64,000 nt of DNA from Bacteroidia bacterium (GTDB taxonomy: Bacteria > Bacteroidota > Bacteroidia > J057), in NCBI GenBank assembly GCA_030430575.1, contig JAUIKF010000017.1:62001-126000 (forward strand), given 5' to 3'. Shown piece by piece: positions 36,923 to 46,537 of the stretch; position 1 is the stretch's first letter; each line of letters opens with the position of its first letter. A program made the translations under genes and the position numbers. Under the pieces are notes generated by a model. The model did not search any database. It was not told the DNA's origin and saw only the letters and a program-made list of their open reading frames with translations.

Positions 36923-36957
36923 TCCGACGTATTTACGCCTAAAAAAACCCAATATCT

Positions 36958-39690
36958 ATGGGCCAAAAACATCTTCAGATCAAAGTTAACCATTTTTCTC
37001 TAATTATTGTGCTCTTGCTGCTCTATTCGTGTGGCAAAGACCGCACGAATTTTATTGCCAAATCCTGGCATAATACGAACTCTTTCTTTAACGGCTATTA
37101 CAATGCCAATCTTCTGTTAAGGGAAACCGCAGCCCTCATCGATGAGCAATACAAGTATCCTGGAGACGATTTTTTTCAAATCGTTTATTATGGAACGGAA
37201 GAGCAGGTAAAAGCTTATGAAACAGACTTTGACGCTGTGATCGAAAAAAATGACATCGTCATGTATAAGCACCCCAACGGCAAATGGGTGGACGATTGTC
37301 GCTTTATGAATGGGAAAAGCCATTTCTACAAGCAGCGCTATGACCTTGCCATGGAGAATTTCGATTTCATGTTGGACAGTTTTCCTGAGTCAAAATTGAT
37401 TCCAGAAGTATATCTGTGGATTGCCAAAACGCATTACCATGCAGGAAGCTCTGTCTTGGCACAAGAAGTTTTAGAAACCCATATCTATCCCTATGACACG
37501 ATCGAATGGAGCAAGAAGGCGCGAATAGAATATTCACTATTTCTCAGCAGAATGGCGATGGATGAGGAGGATTATGCACGAGCAGCTGAATTGATAGAAG
37601 AGCAGGTGGATAATTACAGGCTGCGGCGAGATCGGTCCGAAGCATATTATCTGCTCGGACAGTTGTATGACGAACTAGGAGAGTTTTCTAAAGCCTTGGT
37701 TCATTTAGAACAAGTAGAGAAATTTAGTCAAGACTATGATTTGACCTTCAAGTCGAAAATTCGAATTGCGCGGTTGTATAATGAAAATCAGGACGATGAA
37801 GAGGTGGTTTATGATTTTTTGAGAAAACTCCTTAAGGATGAAAAAAACAAAGAATACCAGGACCAGATCTACTATGAGTATGGCTTATTAGAACTAAAAA
37901 AAGATAGCCTGGATAACGCTATCGACCAGTTCAAGGAATCCATCCTAACCAGCCAGAATAATCAGTACCAAAAGGCGCTTTCGAACTATCGAATAGGCAA
38001 AATATTTTTTGAAGAATACCTTCAGTATGATTCGGCACAAGTCTATTTTGATCAGGCTGCAGCAATCATTCCAGAAGACGCGAAGGATTATAAAGAAATC
38101 AAAAACATTGCTACAACACTTCGCAATTACGTCACCTATAAGACGACGATTGCTTATCAGGATAGTATGCTTTATTTGGCAACTCTGGACAAAGAAGAAC
38201 TGGAGAAAGTCGTGAAAAAGGTGATCGAAGAAGAAGAACGCAAACGCTTGGAAGAGGAGCGGAAGCGCAAAGAAAAAGAACGACTGCTCCAGCAACAGCA
38301 GCAGCAAGGTCAATTTGCAGGAGGACGGCAAAACAACTTCCTTAACTCTTTTGGGCAACGAAATTCCAATCAGTTGGGAGGAACCGCCTTTTATTTTGAC
38401 AATCCGACAGCAGTCACTTCAGGTATCCAGCAATTCCAGTCCAGGTGGGGGCAGCGCCGGAATGAAGATCATTGGCGGCGTGCCAAAAAATCTGCGACTT
38501 TTGCTAGCAATGAACCTGGTGCCGAAGGCGGAGATGGCGGTGATGGCGAGGGAGGAGTAGCTCAATCTACAGAAGTGGTAGACTCTGCCTTATTCAAAAA
38601 AGTAGGAGATAAGTACAAGTACTATAAAGATATCCCGAGAGACGAGGAGATGGTGGCCCATGCCAATGAACTCATCGAGGAGGCCCTCTACAAACTAGGA
38701 CAGCTCTATTCCCTCAATCTCGATGAGCCTGATTCTGCGATCAAAACCTTCGAGCTATTGCTCGATCGATACGATGACTCTGAGTACACATTGCGAGCAC
38801 GGTATGCGCTTTATCAATTGTATAATAATGCGGATAACCCGATTTCCAATGTGCATAAAAACTTCATTGTAAATGAGCATCCCAAATCAGTGTACGCCTA
38901 CTTGATTCTAGGCAAAGACCTCAATGATTTGAAGGAAGAACACGATGACTTCCGATATGCCTATACGGGCTTGTTCAGTGCCTATCGAGATCGGCAGTAT
39001 GAGACAGCCATCGGTTTTAGCGACTTCCTATTAGCGCAGTTTGGCACCGACAACCCTGAGCTAGACTATGCAGATCTGCATTATATTCGTGGGATGTCTT
39101 ATGGGTATTTGGGATTAGAAGATAGTCTTAGGAAAATTCTGACCTATGTGGTCACGACCTTCCCGGAGGCCGATGTAACGCCAATTGCTAAGCAAACATT
39201 GGGCTATCTTACCGGAGGCGTCCCCAAAACTGGGGCATCTACCAGTACCACCAATAAGCCGAAAGAAGCGGGGGGTGAGGGAAGTCTTTCTGATCCCAAT
39301 AACCCTCGTTATGAAGGGTTTGGCCAGCAACCGAAATCTAATGACAAGATCTTTGTTTTGTTGTATCTGGACAAAGAGAACATCACGAAGAATGATGCCA
39401 ACCGCAAAGTCTCTGACTTTAACCGTGCAAACTTTGGCGACTTGAACCTTAAGACTTTTACCTTCTTATACCAAGGTACCCATCTCCTGCCATATGTAAG
39501 TCAGTTCAAAACAGTGCCTCAGGCTGAAGGCTATATCACGAAGCTACTCTCAGACCCTGTCCAACGTGAATTGCTCACAGGCGAAAATGACCGTATTTTT
39601 TACATCGCCCACTCTAATTTCAAAGTGGCCTATGGAAGAAAACGGATGGAGGACTATATGCTGTTTTATGAGAATATTTTGAAGAAATAA
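36958..39690 (+). CDS. sprE: T9SS lipoprotein SprE/PorW
   Basis: 910 residues. Lipoprotein signal with lipobox LLLYSC (Cys25), then TNFIAKSWHNTNSFFNGYYNANLLL, the characteristic start of PorW/SprE. TPR-like helical repeats follow (about 100-420, and 565-740), split by a highly charged helix and Gln-rich linker (ERKRLEEERKRKEKERLL then QQQQQQ, about 425-455). A C-terminal SPOR-like domain ends the protein (KIFVLLYLDKENITKNDANRKVSDFN). SprE/PorW is needed for type IX secretion and gliding, acting between the PorLM motor and the outer membrane. It fits the T9SS cargo in this window. Confidence 0.88.
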   Translation: MGQKHLQIKVNHFSLIIVLLLLYSCGKDRTNFIAKSWHNTNSFFNGYYNANLLLRETAALIDEQYKYPGDDFFQIVYYGTEEQVKAYETDFDAVIEKNDIVMYKHPNGKWVDDCRFMNGKSHFYKQRYDLAMENFDFMLDSFPESKLIPEVYLWIAKTHYHAGSSVLAQEVLETHIYPYDTIEWSKKARIEYSLFLSRMAMDEEDYARAAELIEEQVDNYRLRRDRSEAYYLLGQLYDELGEFSKALVHLEQVEKFSQDYDLTFKSKIRIARLYNENQDDEEVVYDFLRKLLKDEKNKEYQDQIYYEYGLLELKKDSLDNAIDQFKESILTSQNNQYQKALSNYRIGKIFFEEYLQYDSAQVYFDQAAAIIPEDAKDYKEIKNIATTLRNYVTYKTTIAYQDSMLYLATLDKEELEKVVKKVIEEEERKRLEEERKRKEKERLLQQQQQQGQFAGGRQNNFLNSFGQRNSNQLGGTAFYFDNPTAVTSGIQQFQSRWGQRRNEDHWRRAKKSATFASNEPGAEGGDGGDGEGGVAQSTEVVDSALFKKVGDKYKYYKDIPRDEEMVAHANELIEEALYKLGQLYSLNLDEPDSAIKTFELLLDRYDDSEYTLRARYALYQLYNNADNPISNVHKNFIVNEHPKSVYAYLILGKDLNDLKEEHDDFRYAYTGLFSAYRDRQYETAIGFSDFLLAQFGTDNPELDYADLHYIRGMSYGYLGLEDSLRKILTYVVTTFPEADVTPIAKQTLGYLTGGVPKTGASTSTTNKPKEAGGEGSLSDPNNPRYEGFGQQPKSNDKIFVLLYLDKENITKNDANRKVSDFNRANFGDLNLKTFTFLYQGTHLLPYVSQFKTVPQAEGYITKLLSDPVQRELLTGENDRIFYIAHSNFKVAYGRKRMEDYMLFYENILKK

Positions 39691-39740
39691 AGGATGATTT
39701 TTTTTGTTATATTTAAACTCATAACAAATTATTTCAGATC

Positions 39741-39971
39741 ATGATAGTAACATCTGCAGTCGATGAAATCATCACCTTTATTGCTGGTGAAAACCCTGCT
39801 CGGGTGTTAAATTTTAAAGCTTCTGAGGAAACAAAAAGAAGAGTCTTTGAGCTAATTGATAAATCAAAAATTGCTGCTTTAGAAGAAAAAGATCAGGCAG
39901 AGTTGAATCATTACTTGCTACTTGAACATCTTATGAGGTTAGCAAAAATAAAGGCTTATCAAATCGCATAG
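39741..39971 (+). CDS. Small helical protein, possible orphan of an HNH-nuclease-linked family
   Basis: 76 residues. The pattern (P)ARVLNFKASEETKRRVFELIDKSK, then EKDQAELNHYLLLEHLMRLAKIKA resembles small proteins often encoded next to HNH endonucleases (E-L-xxYLxLEHLxRxxKAxA). No HNH gene follows: the next 70 bases run into a terminator. A stand-alone remnant or a small regulator are both possible; this is recall of a pattern, not a confirmed match. Confidence 0.6.
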   Translation: MIVTSAVDEIITFIAGENPARVLNFKASEETKRRVFELIDKSKIAALEEKDQAELNHYLLLEHLMRLAKIKAYQIA

Positions 39972-40041
39972 AGGAACGGCAAGTTTTAGTTGAGATGGGC
40001 CTTTATCCTCCCCCAGATGATTTATATTCTCATATTAATAA

Positions 40042-40079
40042 TTAAAGACCTGCTGACAGCAGGTCTTTAACCTTTTTTA
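40042..40079 (+). terminator. Intrinsic terminator
   Basis: TTAAAGACCTGCT/AGCAGGTCTTTAA, a perfect 13-bp stem with a 3-nt loop (40042-40070) followed by CCTTTTTTA. It ends the small gene at 39741-39971. Confidence 0.88.
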
Positions 40080-40440
40080 GAATCATAGCTGAAGTCGTTT
40101 TAAGTCAACGTTCAGTGAAAAACAAACCTCTTGATTTGTTTGGAGGAATTATTCTCCAATATCCTGTTAGGCGGGAATTCCCCGGCAGGCTGGGAGCGGT
40201 GTAGACTAGTTCATTTCCTCAAATACGATTAACCGAGCAATCAATTCCTATCCGCGAATGGCGTAGGTTCATTCTGAGGGTAGACAAAGTGACTTTGATT
40301 ACCTTCCCCAAACAGCTACGCTCCCAACTACTCCGCTTACTCGGTCATTATTCTCTCCCTACTCAGAATTGCAGAAGTTTGCGCTCAAATATGGTCCACG
40401 TGACCTTTCGCTAATTCCCTCTCATTCATAATTGAAAAAT
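40080..40440. other. 360-bp gap with several helices, possible structured RNA
   Basis: No reading frame looks coding. Complementary segments are frequent: AACAAA/TTTGTT (40121-40140), TGGAG/CTCCA (40141-40158), a closing helix TGGGAGC + GTAG with CTAC + GCTCCCA (40191-40204 with 40316-40326), and inside it GGTA-CAAAG/CTTTG-TACC (40279-40303). It matches none of the RNAs looked for by eye (RNase P, tmRNA, SRP RNA, cobalamin riboswitch). It could also be decayed coding DNA. Confidence 0.3.
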
Positions 40441-40446
40441 ATATGG

Positions 40447-40454
40447 TAACTTTG
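40447..40454 (+). promoter_or_regulatory. -7 promoter box for the class A PBP gene
   Basis: TAACTTTG, an exact TAnnTTTG match. It lies just downstream of the first in-frame ATG (40443), so that ATG cannot be the start; this supports 40509. Confidence 0.5.
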
Positions 40455-40508
40455 TTCAAACACTTTCGCAGCCTCCTCGCCAAGTTGACCGTATCGATAT
40501 CTCAAACT

Positions 40509-42923
40509 ATGAGCGAATCTCCTTTGCAAGATCCCACCAATCAACCTGAAAATCCTGGATCTGAAGCTAAAGAACCCATTCAGGATAAGCAGAATCAGGC
40601 AGGTCCTCCGTCAGAGAATCCTGTAACGCCTACGGTAGAGGCAACAAAGCCTGTCGAGGCCAGTCCCAAAGAAGCAGTGCCTCCTCCATCGTCCCCTGCT
40701 CAGAAGAATTTTAAGCTCCAGCGCAAGTTGGTGATAGGAGTGGCTATCGCCATATTGGTATTTGTCTTGGGAGCATTTGTCTTTGCAGCTCGTAACTTAC
40801 CGTCCCTTGCTGAAATCGAGAACCCCAAGGCTGACCTCTCTACGCAGGTCTTTTCGGCGGATGGGGAAGTATTGCAAAATTTCTACTCCGACCAAGACCG
40901 TATCACGGTAGAACTTAATGAGATCTCTCCCAACCTGATCAATGCTTTGATTGCAACGGAGGATGCCCGTTTTTATGGGCATGCAGGGGTAGACCCTGTC
41001 GCACCTTTTGCTATCATGAAGGACGTACTTACGTCACAAGGCGTTCGGGGAGGGAGTACAATTACCCAGCAGCTTGCCCGAAATTTGTATAATAAAAAAG
41101 TGGGAAAAGACCGTAGTCTCACACGGAAGCTAAAGGAGATGATTGTATCGTGGATTATTGAACGAAAATTCACGAAGCAGGAAATCCTCGCTGGGTACCT
41201 CAATACAGTCAATATTTATGGGAGCTCTTATGGGATAGAAATGGCTTGTCAAAGCCTTTTTAATAAAAGCGCACGAAAAGTGACCATAGAAGAAGCTGCA
41301 TTGATCGTAGGGATGCTCAAAGGGCAAGGCTTATTCAATCCTTATACAAAACCTGAAAATGCGACAAATCGCAGAAATACCGTCATCAACTTAATGGTAC
41401 AACATGAGATCCTAAACCCAGATAGCATCGATGTTGACTCGATTAAAGAGATTCCTCTTTCTGACTATGTAGTCGCAAAACAAGGCCAGAGTCACGTTCG
41501 GGGACTTGCACCTTATTTCCGCGAGCATGTACGCAATTACCTCAAAGGATGGTGCAAAGACAATGGACATGATTTATATACAGATGGATTAAGAGTCTAC
41601 ACGACCATCGATTCACGTATGCAACGCCATGCGGAAAAAGCGGTGGAGGAGCATTTATCAGGGCTCCAAAAGGATTTTGATAAACACATCAAAGGAAAAG
41701 AACCCTACAAAAAAGACCCTTCTATCATTACTCGCCTTCAGCGTCAGTCCTATCGCTATCTTTCAGCCAAAAAAGCCAAAAAGACAGCAACAGAAATAGC
41801 AGAAGAGTTTGATACTCCTCGAAAGATGTCCATTTTTACTTGGGAGGGGGAAGTCGATACGACGATGACACCGATGGATTCGTTGAAGCACTATTCGAAA
41901 TTCTTAGAGGTGGGAATGGTATCTATTGACCCTACCAATGGACAAGTCAAAGCATGGGTTGGCGGGATCAATTATAAACATTTCAAATATGACCATGTGG
42001 CGAAAGGTACGCGGCAGGTAGGTTCTACCTTCAAGCCATTTTTCTACGCGACCCTTATCAACGAAAAACCTGAATACGAACCTTGTACGCCTGTTCTCAA
42101 TCAGCGCGTCCAATTTCTCTTGCCCGATGGCAAATATTGGGAACCCAAAAACTCTGATGGTTCACAAGGAGGAAAAGTTACGTTAAGGAGAGGACTAGCG
42201 ACGTCAGCGAACTTGGTGACCGCCCAGCTATTGCAAAGATTGATGCAGGATGGGGTGGGGGTCAATGAGGTAGTGAAACTGGCCCAAAAAATGGGGATCA
42301 AGAGTTTTATCGACCCTGTCCCTTCATTGATTCTGGGTACTGCGGACCTCAATGTGATGGAGCTGACCAGTGCCTATACTACGTTTGCCAATAAAGGTAC
42401 TCGTGCAGAGCCCGTATTTATTACCCGTATCGAAGACCGAAATGGTAATGTCTTGGCAGAGTTCAGTGGAAAAACCCGTAAAGTAATGCCAGAGAATGAG
42501 GCATATACCATGGTAGAGTTGCTCAAAGGAGTTGTAGACGAACCAGGAGGTACGGCGGGCCGCCTTCGCTTCCGCTACAAATTCACCAATGAAATTGGCG
42601 GAAAGACAGGCACTACCCAGAACCAATCCGACGGATGGTTTATGGGAATAACCCCGAATCTCGTTACGGGCGTATGGGTAGGCTGCGCGGAGCGCCAGAT
42701 GCGCTTCCGTTCTATCAGACTAGGGCAGGGAGCGAATATGGCATTGCCTATCTGGGGACTTTATATGCAAGATGTCTATGCCGATGAAGAAATCGGATTG
42801 CCTCAGGATCGCTTTGAGCGGCCTGAAGGATTCGAAGTGGACTTTAGTTGTGAGGTGGCAGAAGAAGGAGAAGAAGTTGAACTTAATCCCCCCAATGTGA
42901 ACGAATTGGAGAAATATGATTAA
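40509..42923 (+). CDS. Class A penicillin-binding protein (PBP1A-type)
   Basis: 804 residues from the ATG at 40509 (MSESPLQDP), chosen because a -7 box lies at 40447-40454. A Pro/Glu-rich cytoplasmic tail, one membrane helix (LVIGVAIAILVFVLGAFVFAA, about 75-95), then the GT51 domain with ATEDARFYGHAGVDP (catalytic Glu) and RGGSTITQQLARNLY. The transpeptidase domain has GSTFKPF (SxxK, about 520), SAN (SxN) and KTGTT. Polymerises and cross-links peptidoglycan. Ends in an acidic tail (EEGEEVELNPPNVNELEKYD). Confidence 0.95.
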   Translation: MSESPLQDPTNQPENPGSEAKEPIQDKQNQAGPPSENPVTPTVEATKPVEASPKEAVPPPSSPAQKNFKLQRKLVIGVAIAILVFVLGAFVFAARNLPSLAEIENPKADLSTQVFSADGEVLQNFYSDQDRITVELNEISPNLINALIATEDARFYGHAGVDPVAPFAIMKDVLTSQGVRGGSTITQQLARNLYNKKVGKDRSLTRKLKEMIVSWIIERKFTKQEILAGYLNTVNIYGSSYGIEMACQSLFNKSARKVTIEEAALIVGMLKGQGLFNPYTKPENATNRRNTVINLMVQHEILNPDSIDVDSIKEIPLSDYVVAKQGQSHVRGLAPYFREHVRNYLKGWCKDNGHDLYTDGLRVYTTIDSRMQRHAEKAVEEHLSGLQKDFDKHIKGKEPYKKDPSIITRLQRQSYRYLSAKKAKKTATEIAEEFDTPRKMSIFTWEGEVDTTMTPMDSLKHYSKFLEVGMVSIDPTNGQVKAWVGGINYKHFKYDHVAKGTRQVGSTFKPFFYATLINEKPEYEPCTPVLNQRVQFLLPDGKYWEPKNSDGSQGGKVTLRRGLATSANLVTAQLLQRLMQDGVGVNEVVKLAQKMGIKSFIDPVPSLILGTADLNVMELTSAYTTFANKGTRAEPVFITRIEDRNGNVLAEFSGKTRKVMPENEAYTMVELLKGVVDEPGGTAGRLRFRYKFTNEIGGKTGTTQNQSDGWFMGITPNLVTGVWVGCAERQMRFRSIRLGQGANMALPIWGLYMQDVYADEEIGLPQDRFERPEGFEVDFSCEVAEEGEEVELNPPNVNELEKYD

Positions 42924-42990
42924 TATCCAAAAGATCTCGAAGATTTTATCACTAATACTGGCTTAAAGCTTCAAGGTCTGCATGATGAAT

Positions 42991-43013
42991 AGCAGCGCAA
43001 ATTTTGCGCTGCT
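42991..43013. terminator. Hairpin between convergent genes, possible terminator
   Basis: AGCAGCGCAAA/TTTGCGCTGCT, 11 complementary bases with a one-base centre, overlapping the last bases of the DUF3829-like gene. It lacks a clear T-run on the minus side. Confidence 0.4.
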
Positions 43014-44049
43014 ATTTGCTTTTAGGAGGTATTACCTTCAACCAATGGAGCCCATCAGGATTAGCAGAATTGTAAGCAGATACAAGTTGATTATAACTAT
43101 TTACTAAGCGGCCTTGGCTGCCCTCTACCATCCAGGCACCATTGCCTTGAAGAAGCAAGGCTTCGCTTTGAGAGAATGCCTGCTGGTCTCGTGCACGGCG
43201 CATGACCTCCTTGGCGGATTTGATGAAGTCTTTGGCAGGGTCCTCTGCATAGCCTAGGGTATTGGAGGGAGTCATCTCCCCTAATTTATCCCAAGCACCT
43301 TGTGCTTTTTCAATACCATCTGAAAGGTTTGCGGCATCTAGGGAGAACAATTCCTCCGAAATCGCTTGTTCCAGTAGCGCTGTTGTCAAATCCATTGATC
43401 GCATTCCCTGAGCAAAAAGTCTTGTTTCTTCCGTATCGGCTTCCGCTAATAGGGCTTCTTTCCGCTCGCCCTGGTAATGGGCCAAGCGAGCCCTCAACTT
43501 TTTCTCCGCAATAAAATAGGCCTCAAAACTTTCCACCAATCCAGGATGTAATGTCTTCCCCGTAGCCATGCCATCATCAAGGTAGTCCTTTTGATCATAA
43601 TAGTCCTTAGCCCCTCGTACCAACTCAACCAAGGATAGCAGGGAGGTGATATAAGCATCCCCAGCCTGTTCCAGTTCTGGTAATTGTGGAGACTGTGTTT
43701 TCACTTTCTCAAACCGAGCTTTGATCGGTTCTAGCTCATACAGTTCGTAGAGGCCATATATATGGCGTTCTTTTCCCGTAGGCCCCGTTTCTATATCCAC
43801 CCATGAATCATACCGAGCATAACTCTCATGCGCCCGTAGGGCCATACGATTAATCCCAAATGTATAGGCATTTAACTTTTCTGTTACAGGTACTTCTGTT
43901 GACTTTTTAGGTGCCTGGACAGTGATATGCGGACTTTCTGGATCTGGATTGATTTCTAGGTTGCCATTTTTTATTGCGAATAAAATAATGCCTACTAAGA
44001 TGACGCCTGCAAATAGGAAATTTCTGATGGGGGAGCTACTGTATTTCAT
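43012..44049 (-). CDS. DUF3829 (YiiG)-like exported or anchored protein
   Basis: 345 residues from the ATG at 44049 (MKYSSSPIRN); upstream Met at 44100 lies in the inverted repeat and is rejected. One N-terminal hydrophobic segment (FLFAGVILVGIILFAI). The rest is helical and soluble with DYYDQKDYLDDGMATGKTLHPGLVESFEAYFIAEKKLRARL, a block I associate with the DUF3829/YiiG family. Function unknown. Follows the CotH-type gene on the same strand, past a terminator-like element. Confidence 0.75.
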   Translation of the reverse strand: MKYSSSPIRNFLFAGVILVGIILFAIKNGNLEINPDPESPHITVQAPKKSTEVPVTEKLNAYTFGINRMALRAHESYARYDSWVDIETGPTGKERHIYGLYELYELEPIKARFEKVKTQSPQLPELEQAGDAYITSLLSLVELVRGAKDYYDQKDYLDDGMATGKTLHPGLVESFEAYFIAEKKLRARLAHYQGERKEALLAEADTEETRLFAQGMRSMDLTTALLEQAISEELFSLDAANLSDGIEKAQGAWDKLGEMTPSNTLGYAEDPAKDFIKSAKEVMRRARDQQAFSQSEALLLQGNGAWMVEGSQGRLVNSYNQLVSAYNSANPDGLHWLKVIPPKSK

Positions 44050-44067
44050 ATCAGATAGATAATAAAA

Positions 44068-44143
44068 AAAGATCAAATTCAAGTACAAACTCACATACAA
44101 TCTCTCTTCTTGAATATGAGTTTGTGCTTGAAACTTGATCTTT
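44068..44143 (-). terminator. Long imperfect inverted repeat with T-run, terminator-like, downstream of the CotH gene
   Basis: Arms 44068-44096 and 44114-44143 match at about 26 of 29-30 positions (AAAGATCAAATTCAAGTACAAACTC against GAGTTTGTGCTTGAAACTTGATCTTT). On the minus strand the hairpin is followed by TTTTTTTATT. It shares the words CAAACTC and GAGTTTGTGCTTG with the element at 33.4 kb. Confidence 0.75.
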
Positions 44144-44167
44144 CTAAGGGTAATCCGCGCCTTTTTG

Positions 44168-46537
44168 TTAGTGCGTAATCAGCACATTCTTCGCCGTACG
44201 ATCCACCCGCACGACATAAATGCCTGTAGGCCAGTTTGACACATTTACTTGAATATTATTCCGAATCTCACCTTTCCAGACACGCTGTGCCAGGGAATTA
44301 TAAATCTCTACGGTCTTGCCGATATTGATTCCTTCCAAAGCGATATGAAGTGTATGTTGGGCAGGATTTGGATAGATACTAAGAGGCAATTCTTCAAAAG
44401 TAGGCCCTATGGCTGTTGGGTTGACATTGTTATTCGAAAAGGTAGGACCTTGAATGACAAAATTGCCCGTACCATTGGGGACCCGTGCATAGCCCATATC
44501 TGTTGTCTGCTGACCAAACATGACCTCATCTACGACCATGGTGTCAGGATCTAGCAAAATGACGGTTTCTCCACTTGCAGACAGCTTGAAATTGGCGTGC
44601 AGATCACCTTGTGAGCCGTCTTCATCGGCCCAGATGATCAGGTAGCCATTGGCGGGTACGATGGTGCCTACAGGAATGGTCCATTTGGTGAGGTTATCAG
44701 ATTTATCAGTCAGGAAAAAGCCACTGATGTCCTCATCTTGGCTGCTTTTATTATACAATTCAATCCAGTCATCGAATTCCCCCGCGCTATCCATTACGGT
44801 GGTAGAATTGGAAGCCATAAGCTCATTGATGACCACAGAACTAGCAGAACTCGCCCTACGTGCCACTTGGTAGACGTAAATGTCATGCTCTGCTCCAGGA
44901 GGGGAATAGGTCGCTGTCTTAAGCGTATTGCCAGCAATGGCCTCTATGTAATAGCGCACATAGGTGCCTGCACCAAAACCAGGAATGGTTGCTCCATAGA
45001 CACCGTCTCCTGCGGCCCCATCATCGTGCATGCCATCGTCAAACATCTCTGTTTTTTCAAATTGCCCTACAAACCCTGTCCCGTAGTACAAATTGATTTC
45101 CCCTACGCCTAATGCTCCTGAAATAGCCGCCGAAATCGAAGTCGTCTGTCCGCTAATAGGTGGTTCAAAGGCTACACCATTGGTTGCGTATTCCACTGTG
45201 CTGATGTCCAGTCCTGTGACATTTACCTCAGCATGATTTAGCAGATAAGTTCTTCGATTATTGATAAAGGTTTTTATATCCTCTACTTCATCCACAAATT
45301 CATTATAGGTGTAAATGGCCTTGGGGTCATTTTGCACTAAACTAGCAATCATGGCTACATAGCCGTTGATGGTCGCGGTGATCTCACTTTGAACCATGTG
45401 TTCATTCAGGATGGTACGCATATGTGCCAAATACCGCTGACGAAAAGCCGGGACCGCAAATAGACGGTTCATCAAAGGGAAACGCGCATCATTTTCATTA
45501 TAAAAAGGATCCCAATTGGTCCTACTTAAATTCATACAGCTATTGCCGTCATACTCCAAGGGAACCAAACGATCGGTCTCAGGCTCCCAATAGACATAAT
45601 AGTCCATTCCGCCTTTCCAGACATAGCTATCATCATCTGTGAAAATAATTTCATGGGCCAGGAACCATAGTGCCTTGTCTACATCGATGTATTTATGGAG
45701 AGAATCTTCTAACATGAAAATCGGAAGATTATTGAGCTTATCCGTTCCACGGATGAGGTCTTCCCAAGGATTGGCCTTAGACGTTTTTTTTAAGGTATAA
45801 TAATCATCATAATCGGTCGAGTCGGGGCCATTGTAGTTGAGAGTGGAAAATCCCGTCCCAAATACGCCTCCACCGCCAGGGCCGCCGCCGCCTGGCCCAC
45901 CGAGTGCCCCAGGCTTGAGGGCTCTCCAGCGCGTACCGTCGCTGCTCATAAACCACTCGCGGAGATATTCCCCATTCAGTTGTTGGACATTGGCATAAGG
46001 TCCCCAATTCTGGCCGTTAATCTTTAAGGTCGCATAATTGGACTTGAGGCCCGGCGTGTAATTACGGCCGATGTGATTGTAAAGTACTTCTCTCACAAAT
46101 GAAGGATCTTCATACCCACAGTTGAGGTTGAGGGTCTCATATCCCATAACATCTTGAGTGGGCCGAAGCCAGTCCATCGTGATATTAAAGGATTTTTTGT
46201 CTGTATTATTCCGGAAATAAGAGGTCGCTCCTTTGAACCGAACGCCTACACTGTCATAGTCCACCCCATCGATCTTCATATGGGCGAGCAAGTCAGTTCC
46301 ACTATTATAATTGGCAGTTAGGGTGTTCCAGTAATTGGCTTGCGGAAAGGTAATCTCAATCGCATGAAGGGCGGATTCTTCATAGAATCCCGTGGTAGCT
46401 TCGCCTCCAGATAAGAGCATTCGCCCATCTGGTGAGAACCGCATTTCGTCAGGAAGTGATTGAGCACTTAGTACTGATATCGTCGTGAGAAGAATGAAAA
46501 AGTGATGAAGTAAGGTGTTGAAAAAGAATCGATTCAT
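44168..46537 (-). CDS. CotH kinase-like protein with lamin-tail domain and T9SS sorting domain
   Basis: 789 residues. Signal peptide to about 26 (SVLSAQ). The CotH domain (about 45-400) has HAIEITFPQANYWNTL, VGVRFKGATSYF, WFLAHEIIFTDDDSYVWKGG and the active-site LVPLEYDGNSCMNLSRTNWDP. A Gly-rich insert GGPGGGGPGGGG sits near 213-224. A lamin-tail domain (about 565-680) follows: VVINELMASNSTTVMDSAGEFDDWIELYN. The end is a type A sorting signal: LSIYPNPAQHTLHI, VEIYNSLAQRVW and WPTGIYVVRVD. CotH proteins phosphorylate spore-coat proteins in Bacillus; the target here is unknown. Confidence 0.9.
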   Translation of the reverse strand: MNRFFFNTLLHHFFILLTTISVLSAQSLPDEMRFSPDGRMLLSGGEATTGFYEESALHAIEITFPQANYWNTLTANYNSGTDLLAHMKIDGVDYDSVGVRFKGATSYFRNNTDKKSFNITMDWLRPTQDVMGYETLNLNCGYEDPSFVREVLYNHIGRNYTPGLKSNYATLKINGQNWGPYANVQQLNGEYLREWFMSSDGTRWRALKPGALGGPGGGGPGGGGVFGTGFSTLNYNGPDSTDYDDYYTLKKTSKANPWEDLIRGTDKLNNLPIFMLEDSLHKYIDVDKALWFLAHEIIFTDDDSYVWKGGMDYYVYWEPETDRLVPLEYDGNSCMNLSRTNWDPFYNENDARFPLMNRLFAVPAFRQRYLAHMRTILNEHMVQSEITATINGYVAMIASLVQNDPKAIYTYNEFVDEVEDIKTFINNRRTYLLNHAEVNVTGLDISTVEYATNGVAFEPPISGQTTSISAAISGALGVGEINLYYGTGFVGQFEKTEMFDDGMHDDGAAGDGVYGATIPGFGAGTYVRYYIEAIAGNTLKTATYSPPGAEHDIYVYQVARRASSASSVVINELMASNSTTVMDSAGEFDDWIELYNKSSQDEDISGFFLTDKSDNLTKWTIPVGTIVPANGYLIIWADEDGSQGDLHANFKLSASGETVILLDPDTMVVDEVMFGQQTTDMGYARVPNGTGNFVIQGPTFSNNNVNPTAIGPTFEELPLSIYPNPAQHTLHIALEGINIGKTVEIYNSLAQRVWKGEIRNNIQVNVSNWPTGIYVVRVDRTAKNVLITH

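Noticed and set aside
45840-45930. Gly-rich stretch suggesting assembly error in the CotH gene
   Set aside because: The frame continues cleanly with CotH motifs on both sides; Gly-rich inserts occur in this family.
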